Shown here: in pieces, positions 26,091 to 34,095 of the stretch
Position numbering within the stretch: the first letter of the stretch is position 1
Layout: each line of letters opens with the position of its first letter
DNA from: Anaerovorax odorimutans
GTDB lineage: Bacteria; Bacillota; Clostridia; Peptostreptococcales; Anaerovoracaceae
Length of the DNA stretch: 64,000 nt
NCBI RefSeq assembly: GCF_024459955.1
Contig: NZ_JANFXK010000003.1
Location: forward strand, 202,023 to 266,022
Reading direction: 5' to 3'
Made by a program: the position numbers and the translations under genes
Notes under the pieces: model-generated
Databases searched by the model: none
The model's input: the letters and a program-made list of their open reading frames with translations, nothing else
Told to the model about the DNA's origin: nothing

Positions 26091-27215
26091 TTAGTAAAGG
26101 TTATCAAAGATTTCTTTGATTTCTTCTTCTGTCAGGAATACGTAGTTGTTGCCTAAGAGTCTCTGCTGGTTGTCAACTGTGGACTTAGCAAATGGAGCTG
26201 CCTGGTCCGGAGTCATTCCGTATTCTCTCAGCGGTTTCTTTTCGATGATCTTGCCTAAGAATTCGTCCAGAGCCGGATATACGTCAGCAGCATCGCATCC
26301 CAGTACGTCAGCAAACAGCTTGTTGGCAACTTCGATCTTGCCCTTTGGCTGCTTTCTCATGTACATCTTGAATACTTCTGTGAAGCAGATGAAGTTAGCT
26401 TCGCCGTGAGCGATGTGGAATGCTCCGCCATGTGCGTAGGACAGAGCGTGAACTGCAGCGCAGCCAGCGTTGCCGAATGCGATACCGGCATAGTTAGCAG
26501 CCAGACAGAAATCTTTTAAGAGATCTTTTCTGTTCTCAGCAGTGTTTCCGCCTCTTTCGATAATCGTTTTGTATCCGTTCATGATCATTTCGATCGCTTT
26601 GATAGAATACATTTCTGTGAAAGGAGATGCCTTCGGTGACAGGAATGATTCAACAGCGTGGATCAGAGCGTCTACGGAAGAAGTAGCGAATACTTTGTCA
26701 GGCAGTCCCTGAAGGGATTCAGGAATCAGCACAGCCGTATCAGCATAAGTCTGCTCGTCAGCAATACCCTTCTTTAAGTCCAGGGAAGGAATGGAAGCTA
26801 CCGCTACGTTTGTTACTTCGGAACCGGTTCCGCAAGTTGTAGGAACTACGATCAGTTCTTTTACTCTCTTAGGAGCTACTTTACCAGTGTAAAGATCAGC
26901 TACTTTATCCGGAATCTCACAAGCTAATACTTTGCAGATGTCAACGATTGTACCGCCGCCAAAAGCAACGATTCTGTCGAAATCATACTTATCCATTTCG
27001 ACTTTCATGGCGTCCATCATTTCGTCAGTCGGTTCGCCGGCACCGTACTTTTCCTGGTAAATAACCGGAATGTCGATTCCCAGCGGTTTTACATACGGGT
27101 CATACATCCACTGGTTTGTTACCAGGATGTCGCCCTTGCCCAGTTTGAATTCATCGTTGAATTCCTTGAATGTGTCAAAATAATGAATCGCAGGTACTAC
27201 TCTTAATGCTTGCAT
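26091..27215 (-). CDS. 4hbD: 4-hydroxybutyrate dehydrogenase
   Basis: This 374-residue iron-type (group III) alcohol dehydrogenase reduces succinate semialdehyde to 4-hydroxybutyrate with NADH. AFGGGTIVDICK (about 92-103) binds NAD and PTTCGTGSEVT (about 143-153) is the family signature. DALIHAVESF and SYAHGGAFHIAHGEAN supply the metal ligands. The pathway position comes from its neighbours: CoA-transferase 62 bases upstream, dehydratase beyond that, and GABA aminotransferase elsewhere in the window. It is the last gene of the operon and is followed by a terminator hairpin. A general alcohol dehydrogenase role is the alternative. Confidence 0.88.
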   Translation of the reverse strand: MQALRVVPAIHYFDTFKEFNDEFKLGKGDILVTNQWMYDPYVKPLGIDIPVIYQEKYGAGEPTDEMMDAMKVEMDKYDFDRIVAFGGGTIVDICKVLACEIPDKVADLYTGKVAPKRVKELIVVPTTCGTGSEVTNVAVASIPSLDLKKGIADEQTYADTAVLIPESLQGLPDKVFATSSVDALIHAVESFLSPKASPFTEMYSIKAIEMIMNGYKTIIERGGNTAENRKDLLKDFCLAANYAGIAFGNAGCAAVHALSYAHGGAFHIAHGEANFICFTEVFKMYMRKQPKGKIEVANKLFADVLGCDAADVYPALDEFLGKIIEKKPLREYGMTPDQAAPFAKSTVDNQQRLLGNNYVFLTEEEIKEIFDNLY

Positions 27216-27277
27216 AATGTTACCTCTCTTTTTTCTCTTAACAATTTAACTAACTATTTAACAATGCTTTCGCATCT

Positions 27278-28594
27278 TTAGAATTCGTCTTTAAATCTTT
27301 CCTTGAACTGTTCTTTCAGCTCATCCCTGAAATCAGGGTGCGCGATGTTAATCAGCTGTCTTGCTCTGTCTTTCAGAGTTCTTCCCTTCATTCTGGCAAT
27401 ACCGTATTCTGTTACGATATAGTCGGCGTCACATCTTGAAGTTGTAACTGCAGCGCCGTGATCGATGAACGGAACAATTTTGGAAATCTTAGTGCCGTCT
27501 TTTTTATTGGTTACGGATGGCATTGCGATGATAGCGATACCTTTGCCATCATGTGACATTGCAGCGCCGCGCACGAAGTCTACCTGACCGCCTACTCCGG
27601 AGATCTGGTTGGTTCCGATACATTCGGAAACGATCTGTCCCATGAAGTCCACCTGAACGCATGCGTTGATGCATACCAGATTCTTTAACTTGGCAACAAC
27701 TTCCGGATGGTTAACATAATCAACCGGTCTCAGTTCTACCATCGGGTTCTTGTTACAGAAATCGTACAGTCTCTTTGTTCCCATCAGGAATGTAACGACC
27801 ATTTTGCCCTCGTCGATACCCTTCTGGCTGCAGTCGATAGCTCCCTTTTCATACAGTTCAACAACACCGTCGGCAATCATTTCTGAGTGGATACCCAGGT
27901 TTTTCTTGTCGCCCAGCTGTGAAAGTACGGCATCAGGAATCGCTCCGATACCCAACTGCAGTGTAGCGCCGTCTTCGATGAGGGATGCGCAGTTCTTACC
28001 GATCGCTTCCTCAACAGGACCGATCTTAGCAGGCTTGCTCTCGAACAGCGGGTGTGAATTTTCAACGAAAGCATCGATCTCGCTCACGTGTACGAATGTA
28101 TCGCCGAAAACAACAGGAACCTGATCGTTTACTTCTGCCAGAACTGTTCTGCAGGATTTGATAGCCTGCATGGTGTAGTCGGAAGAAACGCCTACGCAGC
28201 AGAATCCGTGTTCATCCGGCTGGGATACGGAAACCAGCAGTACATCTTCGTGGAAAATGTCCTGTCTTATGTATTTCGGCACTTCATGGAAAAATACCGG
28301 AACAAATTCGCCGTGACCCTGAGAAATGGATTTTCTCGTGCTTGGGCTTGTAAACCAGCCTTCGAATGTAAATACATCATGATTTTCCGGCAAGGAATAT
28401 TCGCCCTTACCCAGTGTAACCATGTGAGATACGGTAATATCTTTATAAAGGTGCTTGTTTGCCACCATTGCGTCTACCAGAATCTGAGGTTCAGCAACGG
28501 CATGCGCAAACAGAACACGGTCGCCTGACTGAATCAGTTTCATCGCCTCATCAGCAGAGCATTTTCTGCTTTCATATATTTCTTTCCAGTCCAT
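27278..28594 (-). CDS. abfT: 4-hydroxybutyrate CoA-transferase
   Basis: The 438-residue product is a class I CoA-transferase that moves CoA from acetyl-CoA or butyryl-CoA to 4-hydroxybutyrate. The catalytic glutamate is Glu238 in NLGIHSEMIADG, the same residue number as in the C. aminobutyricum enzyme, and the length is also the same. LQLGIGAIPDAV (212-223) and QISGVGGQVDFVRGA (about 333-347) are the CoA-binding glycine loops. It lies between a small Cys protein (41 bases upstream) and 4-hydroxybutyrate dehydrogenase, forming a three-gene operon with a structured leader. Closely related butyryl/acetyl transferases are the main alternative. Confidence 0.9.
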   Translation of the reverse strand: MDWKEIYESRKCSADEAMKLIQSGDRVLFAHAVAEPQILVDAMVANKHLYKDITVSHMVTLGKGEYSLPENHDVFTFEGWFTSPSTRKSISQGHGEFVPVFFHEVPKYIRQDIFHEDVLLVSVSQPDEHGFCCVGVSSDYTMQAIKSCRTVLAEVNDQVPVVFGDTFVHVSEIDAFVENSHPLFESKPAKIGPVEEAIGKNCASLIEDGATLQLGIGAIPDAVLSQLGDKKNLGIHSEMIADGVVELYEKGAIDCSQKGIDEGKMVVTFLMGTKRLYDFCNKNPMVELRPVDYVNHPEVVAKLKNLVCINACVQVDFMGQIVSECIGTNQISGVGGQVDFVRGAAMSHDGKGIAIIAMPSVTNKKDGTKISKIVPFIDHGAAVTTSRCDADYIVTEYGIARMKGRTLKDRARQLINIAHPDFRDELKEQFKERFKDEF

Positions 28595-28635
28595 AATTTT
28601 GCATCCTCCGTTTAAACATTAACTTTTTTCTAGTT

Positions 28636-28899
28636 CTAATTTTTTTTTTCGATTTCATCACAGATCTGATCGATGTGAGTTTTATCCCACATTTTCAGAA
28701 TACCCAGTTTTGTTTCGAACTGATCATAAGACGCACAGCAGTTCGTGCATCCTCCGATGACCAGCAGCAAATCGTGCGCTTCGCCCTCCGCCGCATGAAC
28801 GAAATCAACATCCGTCAGCTGTTCCTTTATTTTTTCAAGGGCCTTGCCCCGGTCATATCTTGGGTTGCACCCGCCGCAGAACCTTACTCCGCACTTCAT
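28636..28899 (-). CDS. Small Cys-motif protein in the 4-hydroxybutyrate operon, function unknown
   Basis: The 87-residue product begins MKCGVRFCGGCNPRYDR and later has VIGGCTNCCASYD, giving six cysteines in CGVRFCGGC and CTNCC clusters that could hold an Fe-S centre or other metal. The CGGCNPRYDR opening is one I associate with short Clostridial proteins beside CoA-dependent fermentation genes, but I cannot name a studied member. It is first in the operon with abfT and 4hbD. It starts after a highly structured 200-base leader downstream of abfD. A role in cluster delivery or electron transfer for the oxygen-sensitive dehydratase is a guess. Confidence 0.72.
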   Translation of the reverse strand: MKCGVRFCGGCNPRYDRGKALEKIKEQLTDVDFVHAAEGEAHDLLLVIGGCTNCCASYDQFETKLGILKMWDKTHIDQICDEIEKKN

Positions 28900-28933
28900 T
28901 TGCCATTAACTCCTTTTATCGTCAAATTTTATG

Positions 28934-29010
28934 TAATATGCCGGCCGGGCCGGTCATATTTCGGTATATCGACCTCCTGCCAGCCTCAGTGCTGCCTGGG
29001 AGATATACCT
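28934..29010 (-). ncRNA. Structured leader upstream of the small Cys protein, abfT and 4hbD
   Basis: Two inverted repeats lie in tandem. AATATGCCGGCC pairs with GGCCGGTCATATT (28935-28960), and GGTATATC (28963-28970) pairs exactly with GATATACC (29002-29009), enclosing further CTCC/GGAG pairing. They sit between the abfD terminator and the next ribosome site. The class matches no riboswitch I recognise, so it could be an RNA control element or DNA operators. Confidence 0.45.
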
Positions 29011-29035
29011 AAGTTAAAATTTTCCTGTCTGTCTC

Positions 29036-29080
29036 GTTAAAAAATAAGCCGCTACGGTATGATGCCCACAGCGGCCTATT
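29036..29080 (-). terminator. Intrinsic terminator after abfD
   Basis: On the minus strand ATAGGCCGCT pairs with AGCGGCTTAT around a 16-base loop and is followed by TTTTTAACG. It makes abfD largely separate from the downstream abfT-4hbD operon. Confidence 0.75.
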
Positions 29081-29103
29081 ATCGTTCTTCTTACTACCGC
29101 AGG

Positions 29104-30576
29104 TTATTTAATTCCAGCAATAGCTTTTGCTAATTCTTTCTTACCTTCAATGTTGCCCTGACGGGAAATCATGATTCTCTGAGCCTGCGGAGAACCAGCA
29201 CCGTGCATGGACTCTGTTCTGTATCCAACAGCAGCAGCACCCAGACACAGGTTTTCTAAGAGTCTTAATACTCTCATTCTCTCTTCTGTCGTGCAAGCCG
29301 GGGAAGCAGCAAAGAACTTGTTGCAGATTTCGCCGATTGTTTCGCCGTTTCTTCCAACCTTCAGATCGGACTTGAAGTCTTTTTCGGAAGGCATTGTTAC
29401 CATCAGACCACCAGCGATGTCCTCAGCCAGTCTTACGATTTCGTAAGGGAATCTGGTGATGTTCTGCTTACATACGTTTGCCAGCAGCAGGTCGATCTGG
29501 TAGTTACCAGCCTGAGTAGCATAACCTTCAGCTGAGCAAGCGATACCGCAGCAGTACAGAGTTTCGTTCAGGTGAGTCATTTCGATCAGCTTATCTTTAA
29601 CGTGAGAAGCTTTCTGAGCTCCATTATACTGAGCAGCCAGAGCAGCAGCGCCGATAACAACGTCGCCTACACCAACTTTACATCCGCCGTAGGACTGTCT
29701 GTGATATCCTGCGAATCTTTCTACCATCATTCCTGCGAAGTCATATTCTCCAGCCTGGAAGATGTACTTGTTCGGGATAAATACGTTGTCAAATACAACT
29801 AATGCTTCCTGTCCGCCGAACTTAGCGTTACCAAGGTCGATCTCAGCTCCCTCTTCCAGTTTTCTGGTGTCGCAGGACTGTCTTCCGTAGATCATGTACA
29901 TACCTTCTACGTCGGAAGGACATGCGAAGGATACTGCGAAATCTTTGTCCTCTTCTCTCATTGACTGTGTCGGCATGATGATGTGCCAGTGGGAGTTGAT
30001 GGAACCGGTCTGGTGAGCTTTTGCTCCGCTTACTACGATACCGTCTTCTCTTCTTTCAACGATATGTACAAACAGGTCAGCATCTTTCTGTGCGTGTGGA
30101 GCAAGACCTCTGTCACCCTTCGGGTCAGTCATAGCGCCGTCTACGATCCAGTCATTCTTCTGAACTTCGATCAGGAAGTTTTTGAAGTTTTCGTGATAGT
30201 TGGTGCCATACTTTTTATCAGTCTCATATGTTGTCGAGAATACAGCATTGAAAGCGTCCATACCTACGCATCTCTGGAAGCAGGAAGCAGTCTTCTGTCC
30301 GAGAAGTCTCTGCATCTTAACCTTTTTTCTCAGGTCATCCGTGCTCTGGTGCAGATGTGCGAACCGGTTGACTGTTTCTCCGGTCAGGTTGGATTTTGCA
30401 GTCATCAAGTCAGCATACTGTGGGTCCTGAGCCAGATCGTAAGTCATTGCAACACAGTTGATGGACGGACGAATGATTGGATGATCCACCCAATTTTCAA
30501 TCTCTTCACCAAACATGTAAACTCTTGTCTTCAGCTTTCTTAAGCTCTCAATGTACTGTTCTCCTGTCATTAGCAT
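29104..30576 (-). CDS. abfD: 4-hydroxybutyryl-CoA dehydratase / vinylacetyl-CoA isomerase
   Basis: The 490-residue product is an FAD- and [4Fe-4S]-dependent enzyme that dehydrates 4-hydroxybutyryl-CoA to crotonyl-CoA by a radical mechanism. All four cluster ligands are present at the C. aminobutyricum numbering: Cys99 and Cys103 (ASCFQRCVG), His292 (AGYHRQS) and Cys299 (GGCKVG). The length is also identical. It has the acyl-CoA dehydrogenase-like fold of the 4-hydroxyphenylacetate hydroxylase family, but the ligand set rules out the hydroxylases. It is monocistronic, preceded by a TGG..TTGCA sigma54-type promoter inside a palindrome and followed by a terminator. This is the most diagnostic gene of the window. 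Confidence 0.96.
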   Translation of the reverse strand: MLMTGEQYIESLRKLKTRVYMFGEEIENWVDHPIIRPSINCVAMTYDLAQDPQYADLMTAKSNLTGETVNRFAHLHQSTDDLRKKVKMQRLLGQKTASCFQRCVGMDAFNAVFSTTYETDKKYGTNYHENFKNFLIEVQKNDWIVDGAMTDPKGDRGLAPHAQKDADLFVHIVERREDGIVVSGAKAHQTGSINSHWHIIMPTQSMREEDKDFAVSFACPSDVEGMYMIYGRQSCDTRKLEEGAEIDLGNAKFGGQEALVVFDNVFIPNKYIFQAGEYDFAGMMVERFAGYHRQSYGGCKVGVGDVVIGAAALAAQYNGAQKASHVKDKLIEMTHLNETLYCCGIACSAEGYATQAGNYQIDLLLANVCKQNITRFPYEIVRLAEDIAGGLMVTMPSEKDFKSDLKVGRNGETIGEICNKFFAASPACTTEERMRVLRLLENLCLGAAAVGYRTESMHGAGSPQAQRIMISRQGNIEGKKELAKAIAGIK

Positions 30577-30657
30577 AATAAAATCACTCCTTTTTTATTC
30601 TTAGGTTCCATGCAGGACAATTCCGGCATGTCCCCCAGCATTAACCGTTTATAACTT

Positions 30658-30685
30658 ATGCAATTCTTATACCAACGAATTGCAT
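30658..30685 (-). promoter_or_regulatory. Sigma54-type promoter of abfD within a 9-base palindrome
   Basis: The minus strand at 30659-30674 reads TGGTATAAGAATTGCA, which keeps GG and TTGCA at -24/-12 spacing. ATGCAATTC (30658-30666) and GAATTGCAT (30677-30685) are a perfect inverted repeat separated by 10 bases. A regulator bound there would cover the promoter. Confidence 0.6.
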
Positions 30686-30700
30686 TTGTTAACATGCCAA

Positions 30701-30973
30701 TTATTTCCGTAAAATTTTTTTGGCCATGTCCAAAAGATCTTCACTGACGGATGTGTCAAGAATCACATCTTTGACTCCTTCGCAATTTTCCATGACGATA
30801 TTTTTCACCACATCCTCGATGGTATACTGCGCCGAAGGACAAGATGCGCATGCTCCCGTCAGTCTCACCTTTGCGACATTATTCTCAAATCCGGTAAGCG
30901 TTGCGCCGCCGTAATGCTCCGCAAGCACCGGGTCTACTTTTTCTTTCAGAACTTTTTCAATTTGTTCTCTCAC
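30701..30973 (-). CDS. NifU C-terminal-domain protein (Fe-S scaffold or carrier)
   Basis: The 90-residue protein is a stand-alone NifU C-terminal domain. Its GACASCPSAQYTIEDVVKNI segment (about 35-54) holds the CxxC pair that binds a transient Fe-S cluster. It may pass clusters to apo-enzymes; the [4Fe-4S] dehydratase next to it, 124 bases downstream, is a plausible client. It starts with GTG preceded by GAGGTGA and has its own sigma70 promoter. No N-terminal IscU-like domain is present, as in the Nfu group. Confidence 0.85.
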   Translation of the reverse strand: MREQIEKVLKEKVDPVLAEHYGGATLTGFENNVAKVRLTGACASCPSAQYTIEDVVKNIVMENCEGVKDVILDTSVSEDLLDMAKKILRK

Positions 30974-31023
30974 TTTTTTATCACCTCGAATTTTGTCATT
31001 TCAATTCGTATGTCACTCTTTTG

Positions 31024-31052
31024 ATTATATCCCTATTGCGTTCTTTTTTCAA
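31024..31052 (-). promoter_or_regulatory. Sigma70 promoter of the NifU-like gene
   Basis: Minus-strand TTGAAA (31047-31052) and TATAAT (31024-31029) are separated by 17 bases, about 50 bases before the GTG start. Confidence 0.75.
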
Positions 31053-31139
31053 GTGGATAATCATTAAAAGTTTGTCTTATTTTAGGATTTTTGTTGCGTT
31101 CTTACAATTATTTTTCGCAAAAGCATTTTACTTTTGTGA

Positions 31140-31145
31140 TATAAT
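31140..31145 (+). promoter_or_regulatory. Extended -10 element for the thiamine pyrophosphokinase gene
   Basis: TGATATAAT carries a TG one base before TATAAT; no good -35 is seen. The start codon is 55 bases downstream. It is divergent from the NifU-like promoter. Confidence 0.5.
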
Positions 31146-31199
31146 GATTTTGTTCGTTATTTTCAGATTATTTAAAATAAGAATCAGGGTATCTCAATT

Positions 31200-31823
31200 A
31201 TGAAAAAATGTATCATTATTACTTCTTATATAGAAGGAGATCTGTCCAATCTCATCTGTGACGAGCAGCCGGGATTCATCATCTGCGCCGACGGAGGCTA
31301 TGATCACGCCCGGAAAGCCGGCATCGTGCCCGACTTTCTCATGGGAGATTTCGATTCTCTCACCGGGCGCATACAGTCTGGAATCGAGATCGTAACCTTC
31401 CCGTCGGAAAAGGATGATACGGACACGGGTCTGTGCCTTCAGGCCGCATTGGATCTGGGCTACAGAGACATTCTCATTATCGGCGGCATCGGCGGACGCT
31501 TTGACCATGCCTTCGCTAACATTCAGCTGATGTCCGGTATCGCTGACAAAGTCGATCGAATCGCCATCAAAGACAGAAAAAATTACTGCACCATACTGAG
31601 GGACGGGCAGCTGCGACTGCCAAAAAAGGAAGGACAGCACGTTTCTTTGTTTTCGCTGTCGGAAAACTGCGAAGGCGTAACGATTTCCGGGGCCAAATAC
31701 CCATTGAACGATTATACGCTGACCCGGACCTTTCCTCTGGGGGTCAGCAATGAGTACGAAGAAGACCATGTACGCATATGCGTAAAAAACGGCACCTTGC
31801 TCGTTGTGCTTTCGGAGGACTGA
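31200..31823 (+). CDS. Thiamine pyrophosphokinase
   Basis: The 207-residue enzyme transfers pyrophosphate from ATP to thiamine, making thiamine diphosphate. Signature segments are ICADGGYDHARKAGIVPDFL (about 28-47), MGDFDS (48-53), FPSEKDDTDTGLCLQAAL (about 67-84) and GGIGGRFDHAFANI (about 96-109). The two Asp-rich stretches bind magnesium-ATP. The short C-terminal domain ends VKNGTLLVVLSED. It stands upstream of an ECF S component, and near thiT with its TPP riboswitch, so this is a thiamine salvage region. The gene name thiN or tnr3-like varies between genomes. Confidence 0.9.
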   Translation: MKKCIIITSYIEGDLSNLICDEQPGFIICADGGYDHARKAGIVPDFLMGDFDSLTGRIQSGIEIVTFPSEKDDTDTGLCLQAALDLGYRDILIIGGIGGRFDHAFANIQLMSGIADKVDRIAIKDRKNYCTILRDGQLRLPKKEGQHVSLFSLSENCEGVTISGAKYPLNDYTLTRTFPLGVSNEYEEDHVRICVKNGTLLVVLSED

Positions 31824-31958
31824 CAGCCTCCAAAAGTCAATCATAGTACGGAATCCCTACTTCCGGACCAAAGTCCGACCCCTCCCGCCAGGCGGATGAA
31901 AAACGGACAGGAGCTTATGCTCAACTGTTTTTTACCGCCGCTCTCAAACTGTATATCT

Positions 31959-31986
31959 AAAAGCAGATTTTCATCTGCTTTTTTCT
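31959..31986 (+). terminator. Intrinsic terminator after the thiamine pyrophosphokinase gene
   Basis: AAGCAGA (31961-31967) pairs with TCTGCTT (31974-31980), followed by TTTTCTTTTT. The 130 bases before it contain small hairpins (GGACCAAAGTCC, CCGCCAGGCGG) that I cannot assign. Confidence 0.8.
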
Positions 31987-32088
31987 TTTTCCACAAAATT
32001 GTTATTATTAAACTTCTTATTTTTGTCTCTTTTTACAATTACAGATTGGTAGTATGCTATTAAAAGAATATAAATTTTGGAGGAAAAA

Positions 32089-32634
32089 ATGAGACAGACA
32101 GAAAAGGTAAAGAATTTATGCGAAACCGCATTATTCATCGCAATTGTATTTTTCGGCGTATTTATCATTAAGTTCCCGGGGCCCTTTGGTTATGCCCACA
32201 TCGGTGATTCGATGATCTTCCTTTCCGTACTCATGCTGGGAGGAAAACGGGGCGCCATCGCAGGCGGCCTGGGCGCTGCGATCGCTGATATTGTAAGCGG
32301 TTATACGATTTGGGCACTGCCGACTTTAATCTGCAAGGTTTTGATGGCTCTCGTCATGGGAGCAATGATTAAGCACCACGCCTTTGGTCTCAGAGGCCGC
32401 GTACTTTGGATCGCTTCCGCCGTCGCAGGCGGCCTGACTCAGGGGGTTGCTTACGTGATTTTCTGGTATGTGCTTTTCGGAAAAGCAGCAGCGATCGCCG
32501 CTATGCCGGGACTGACTTTCCAGGCGGTATCGGGAATCATCATCGCTTTTGTAATTTCGGAAGCGCTGCAGAAGACAAGCCTGAAAAGACACTTTATCTA
32601 CACCACGGATGGGAAAGGAGCAGAAGCATGTTAG
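32089..32634 (+). CDS. ECF transporter substrate-binding (S) component
   Basis: The ATG at 32089 has GGAGG five bases upstream; an in-frame TTG at 32077 overlaps that site and is rejected. The 181-residue protein has about five or six hydrophobic helices. YAHIGDSMIFLSVLMLGGKR and GAAIADIVSGYTIWALPT are typical of ECF S components, which capture vitamins and dock with the shared EcfAA'T module. That module is not in the window. It overlaps the amidohydrolase start by 7 bases, so the two are translationally coupled. The substrate is unknown; a thiamine precursor is possible given neighbours on both sides. Confidence 0.82.
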   Translation: MRQTEKVKNLCETALFIAIVFFGVFIIKFPGPFGYAHIGDSMIFLSVLMLGGKRGAIAGGLGAAIADIVSGYTIWALPTLICKVLMALVMGAMIKHHAFGLRGRVLWIASAVAGGLTQGVAYVIFWYVLFGKAAAIAAMPGLTFQAVSGIIIAFVISEALQKTSLKRHFIYTTDGKGAEAC

Positions 32635-33365
32635 AACGTATGAAGAGTTTTAAAAAGATCGACGCCCACAGTCATATCGGTTATTTTGGAGGCTGGTCCG
32701 ATGTGGGCATCACGCCGGAAGAACTGATCGAGCAGATGGACGAATACAATGTTGAAAAGGCCGTTATTTCTACATATCCTATCAAAGAAAGCATTGACGC
32801 GGTAGATAAATATCCCGACCGTTTTGTCGGCGCCGCATGGGTAAACCCCAATGAAAAGGAAGCGGTCGATCAGCTCCGGGACGCTGTGAAAAATCACGGT
32901 TTCAAGGCAGTTAAACTGCATCCCCTTTCCCACAGCTATCTACCCAACGACGAGTGCGTATTCCCAATCGCAGAGCTGGCGGGAGAGCTGGACATCCCGC
33001 TCATGATCCACACCGGTCATCCGCCTTTCTCCCTGCCGTGGAGCGTAGCACAGCTGGCGGACATCTATCCGGATCTGCCGATGGTCATGATCCACATGGG
33101 ACACGGAAACGGCATGTACGTTCAGTCGGCGATCGACATGGCAAAAAAATACCCGAACCTGTATCTGGAGACTTCCGGAATGCCAATGCACACCAAGATC
33201 AAGGAAGCCTACGAAAAAGTGGGAAGTGACCGGATCATGTGGGGCCTTGACGCTCCCTTCCATCACCCTACTGTAGAAATGCAGCGAACCATCGTCAGCG
33301 GCCTGACCGACAAACAGCTGGAAGATGTATTCTATAACAATGTAAAAAAATTATTAAAACTATAA
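32628..33365 (+). CDS. Amidohydrolase-family metal-dependent hydrolase
   Basis: The start at 32628 has AAAGGAG eight bases upstream; a longer open frame before it runs through the S-component gene and is not used. The 245-residue product is a TIM-barrel amidohydrolase (PF04909-like). KKIDAHSHIGYFGG (about 9-22) gives the HxH metal pair, with KLHPLSHSY, MIHTGHP and MIHMGHGNG supplying further His, and GLDAPFHH the late Asp. It could decarboxylate or hydrolyse a substrate delivered by the overlapping S component. That coupling is inference; no substrate motif is recognised. Confidence 0.8.
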   Translation: MLERMKSFKKIDAHSHIGYFGGWSDVGITPEELIEQMDEYNVEKAVISTYPIKESIDAVDKYPDRFVGAAWVNPNEKEAVDQLRDAVKNHGFKAVKLHPLSHSYLPNDECVFPIAELAGELDIPLMIHTGHPPFSLPWSVAQLADIYPDLPMVMIHMGHGNGMYVQSAIDMAKKYPNLYLETSGMPMHTKIKEAYEKVGSDRIMWGLDAPFHHPTVEMQRTIVSGLTDKQLEDVFYNNVKKLLKL

Positions 33366-33373
33366 AGAAGATC

Positions 33374-33428
33374 AAAAAAGGGGCTGCTCAATAAGAAATA
33401 AAACTTTCTATTGAGCAGCCCCTTTTTC
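33374..33428. terminator. Bidirectional terminator between amidohydrolase and thiT
   Basis: AAAAAAGGGGCTGCTCAATA pairs with TATTGAGCAGCCCC followed by TTTTT. A-run and T-run flank the stem, so it serves both converging genes. Confidence 0.85.
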
Positions 33429-33455
33429 TATTGCCAAAGCAGAATCGATGGGCCT

Positions 33456-34088
33456 TTAATTCCGGAACTGCGTTTTCAGACGCGTAAGACTTCGTCTCAG
33501 CGGCGGAATTGCCAGCAGCGCCACAGTAATCGCCGCCTCCGCTCCCAAATAGGCGAAATTGTACCAACAGGACCATGTTACCGCATTGAAGCCTTCGGGA
33601 ACGTATGCTCCGAAAAAAATAATACCGGAAAGAACCGAGCATATGTAGCGCCCCAGCACACCGAGAAGATACCCTCCGATCAATCCCGCCTTTCGATTTT
33701 TCAGTATTCCCGCAAGACCGATGGCTCCAAAGGCCAAAGGGTAATCCAGCAGCAGCTGCACAGGGTGAATAACGTATGGATTAAAGATCAGATCTACAAG
33801 TCCGACGCACATTCCCGCCATCACGCCCCTGCGCACTCCGAAGAAATAGGCGCACAGGGCAATGGGCAGCATGCCGAAAGCCGACACATCCCCTCCCTGA
33901 GGCATGGGAAACAGCTTTACCTGTTTTAAAACCACCGCCAGAGCCACCAGGAGCGCCGAAGCTACCATTGCCCTGGTATCCGGCTTCTTGCCTTTACCAG
34001 AGATCAAAATTCCCGCAAATAGTAAAACAATCGCCGCGATGGATGTGATCTGTCCGGCTGCAGACTCAAAAAAAGTTTGTAATGACAT
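33456..34088 (-). CDS. thiT: Thiamine ECF transporter S component
   Basis: I use the ATG at 34088, seven bases after a GGAGG; the longer open frame reads through a riboswitch and is not coding. The 210-residue membrane protein has one extra N-terminal helix (5-28), a linker GKGKKPDTR and six further hydrophobic segments. KLFPMPQGGDVSAFGMLPIA and the NFAYLGAE segment near the C-terminus are ThiT features. The family binds thiamine with nanomolar affinity and works with the shared ECF module. A TPP riboswitch upstream identifies its ligand well. The N-terminal extension of about 35 residues is longer than usual. Confidence 0.92.
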   Translation of the reverse strand: MSLQTFFESAAGQITSIAAIVLLFAGILISGKGKKPDTRAMVASALLVALAVVLKQVKLFPMPQGGDVSAFGMLPIALCAYFFGVRRGVMAGMCVGLVDLIFNPYVIHPVQLLLDYPLAFGAIGLAGILKNRKAGLIGGYLLGVLGRYICSVLSGIIFFGAYVPEGFNAVTWSCWYNFAYLGAEAAITVALLAIPPLRRSLTRLKTQFRN

Positions 34089-34095
34089 AAAAAAT

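Noticed and set aside
31824..31958. Possible riboswitch before the ECF S component
   Set aside because: Only small local hairpins are seen, no known aptamer blocks, and a terminator separates them from the S-component gene.
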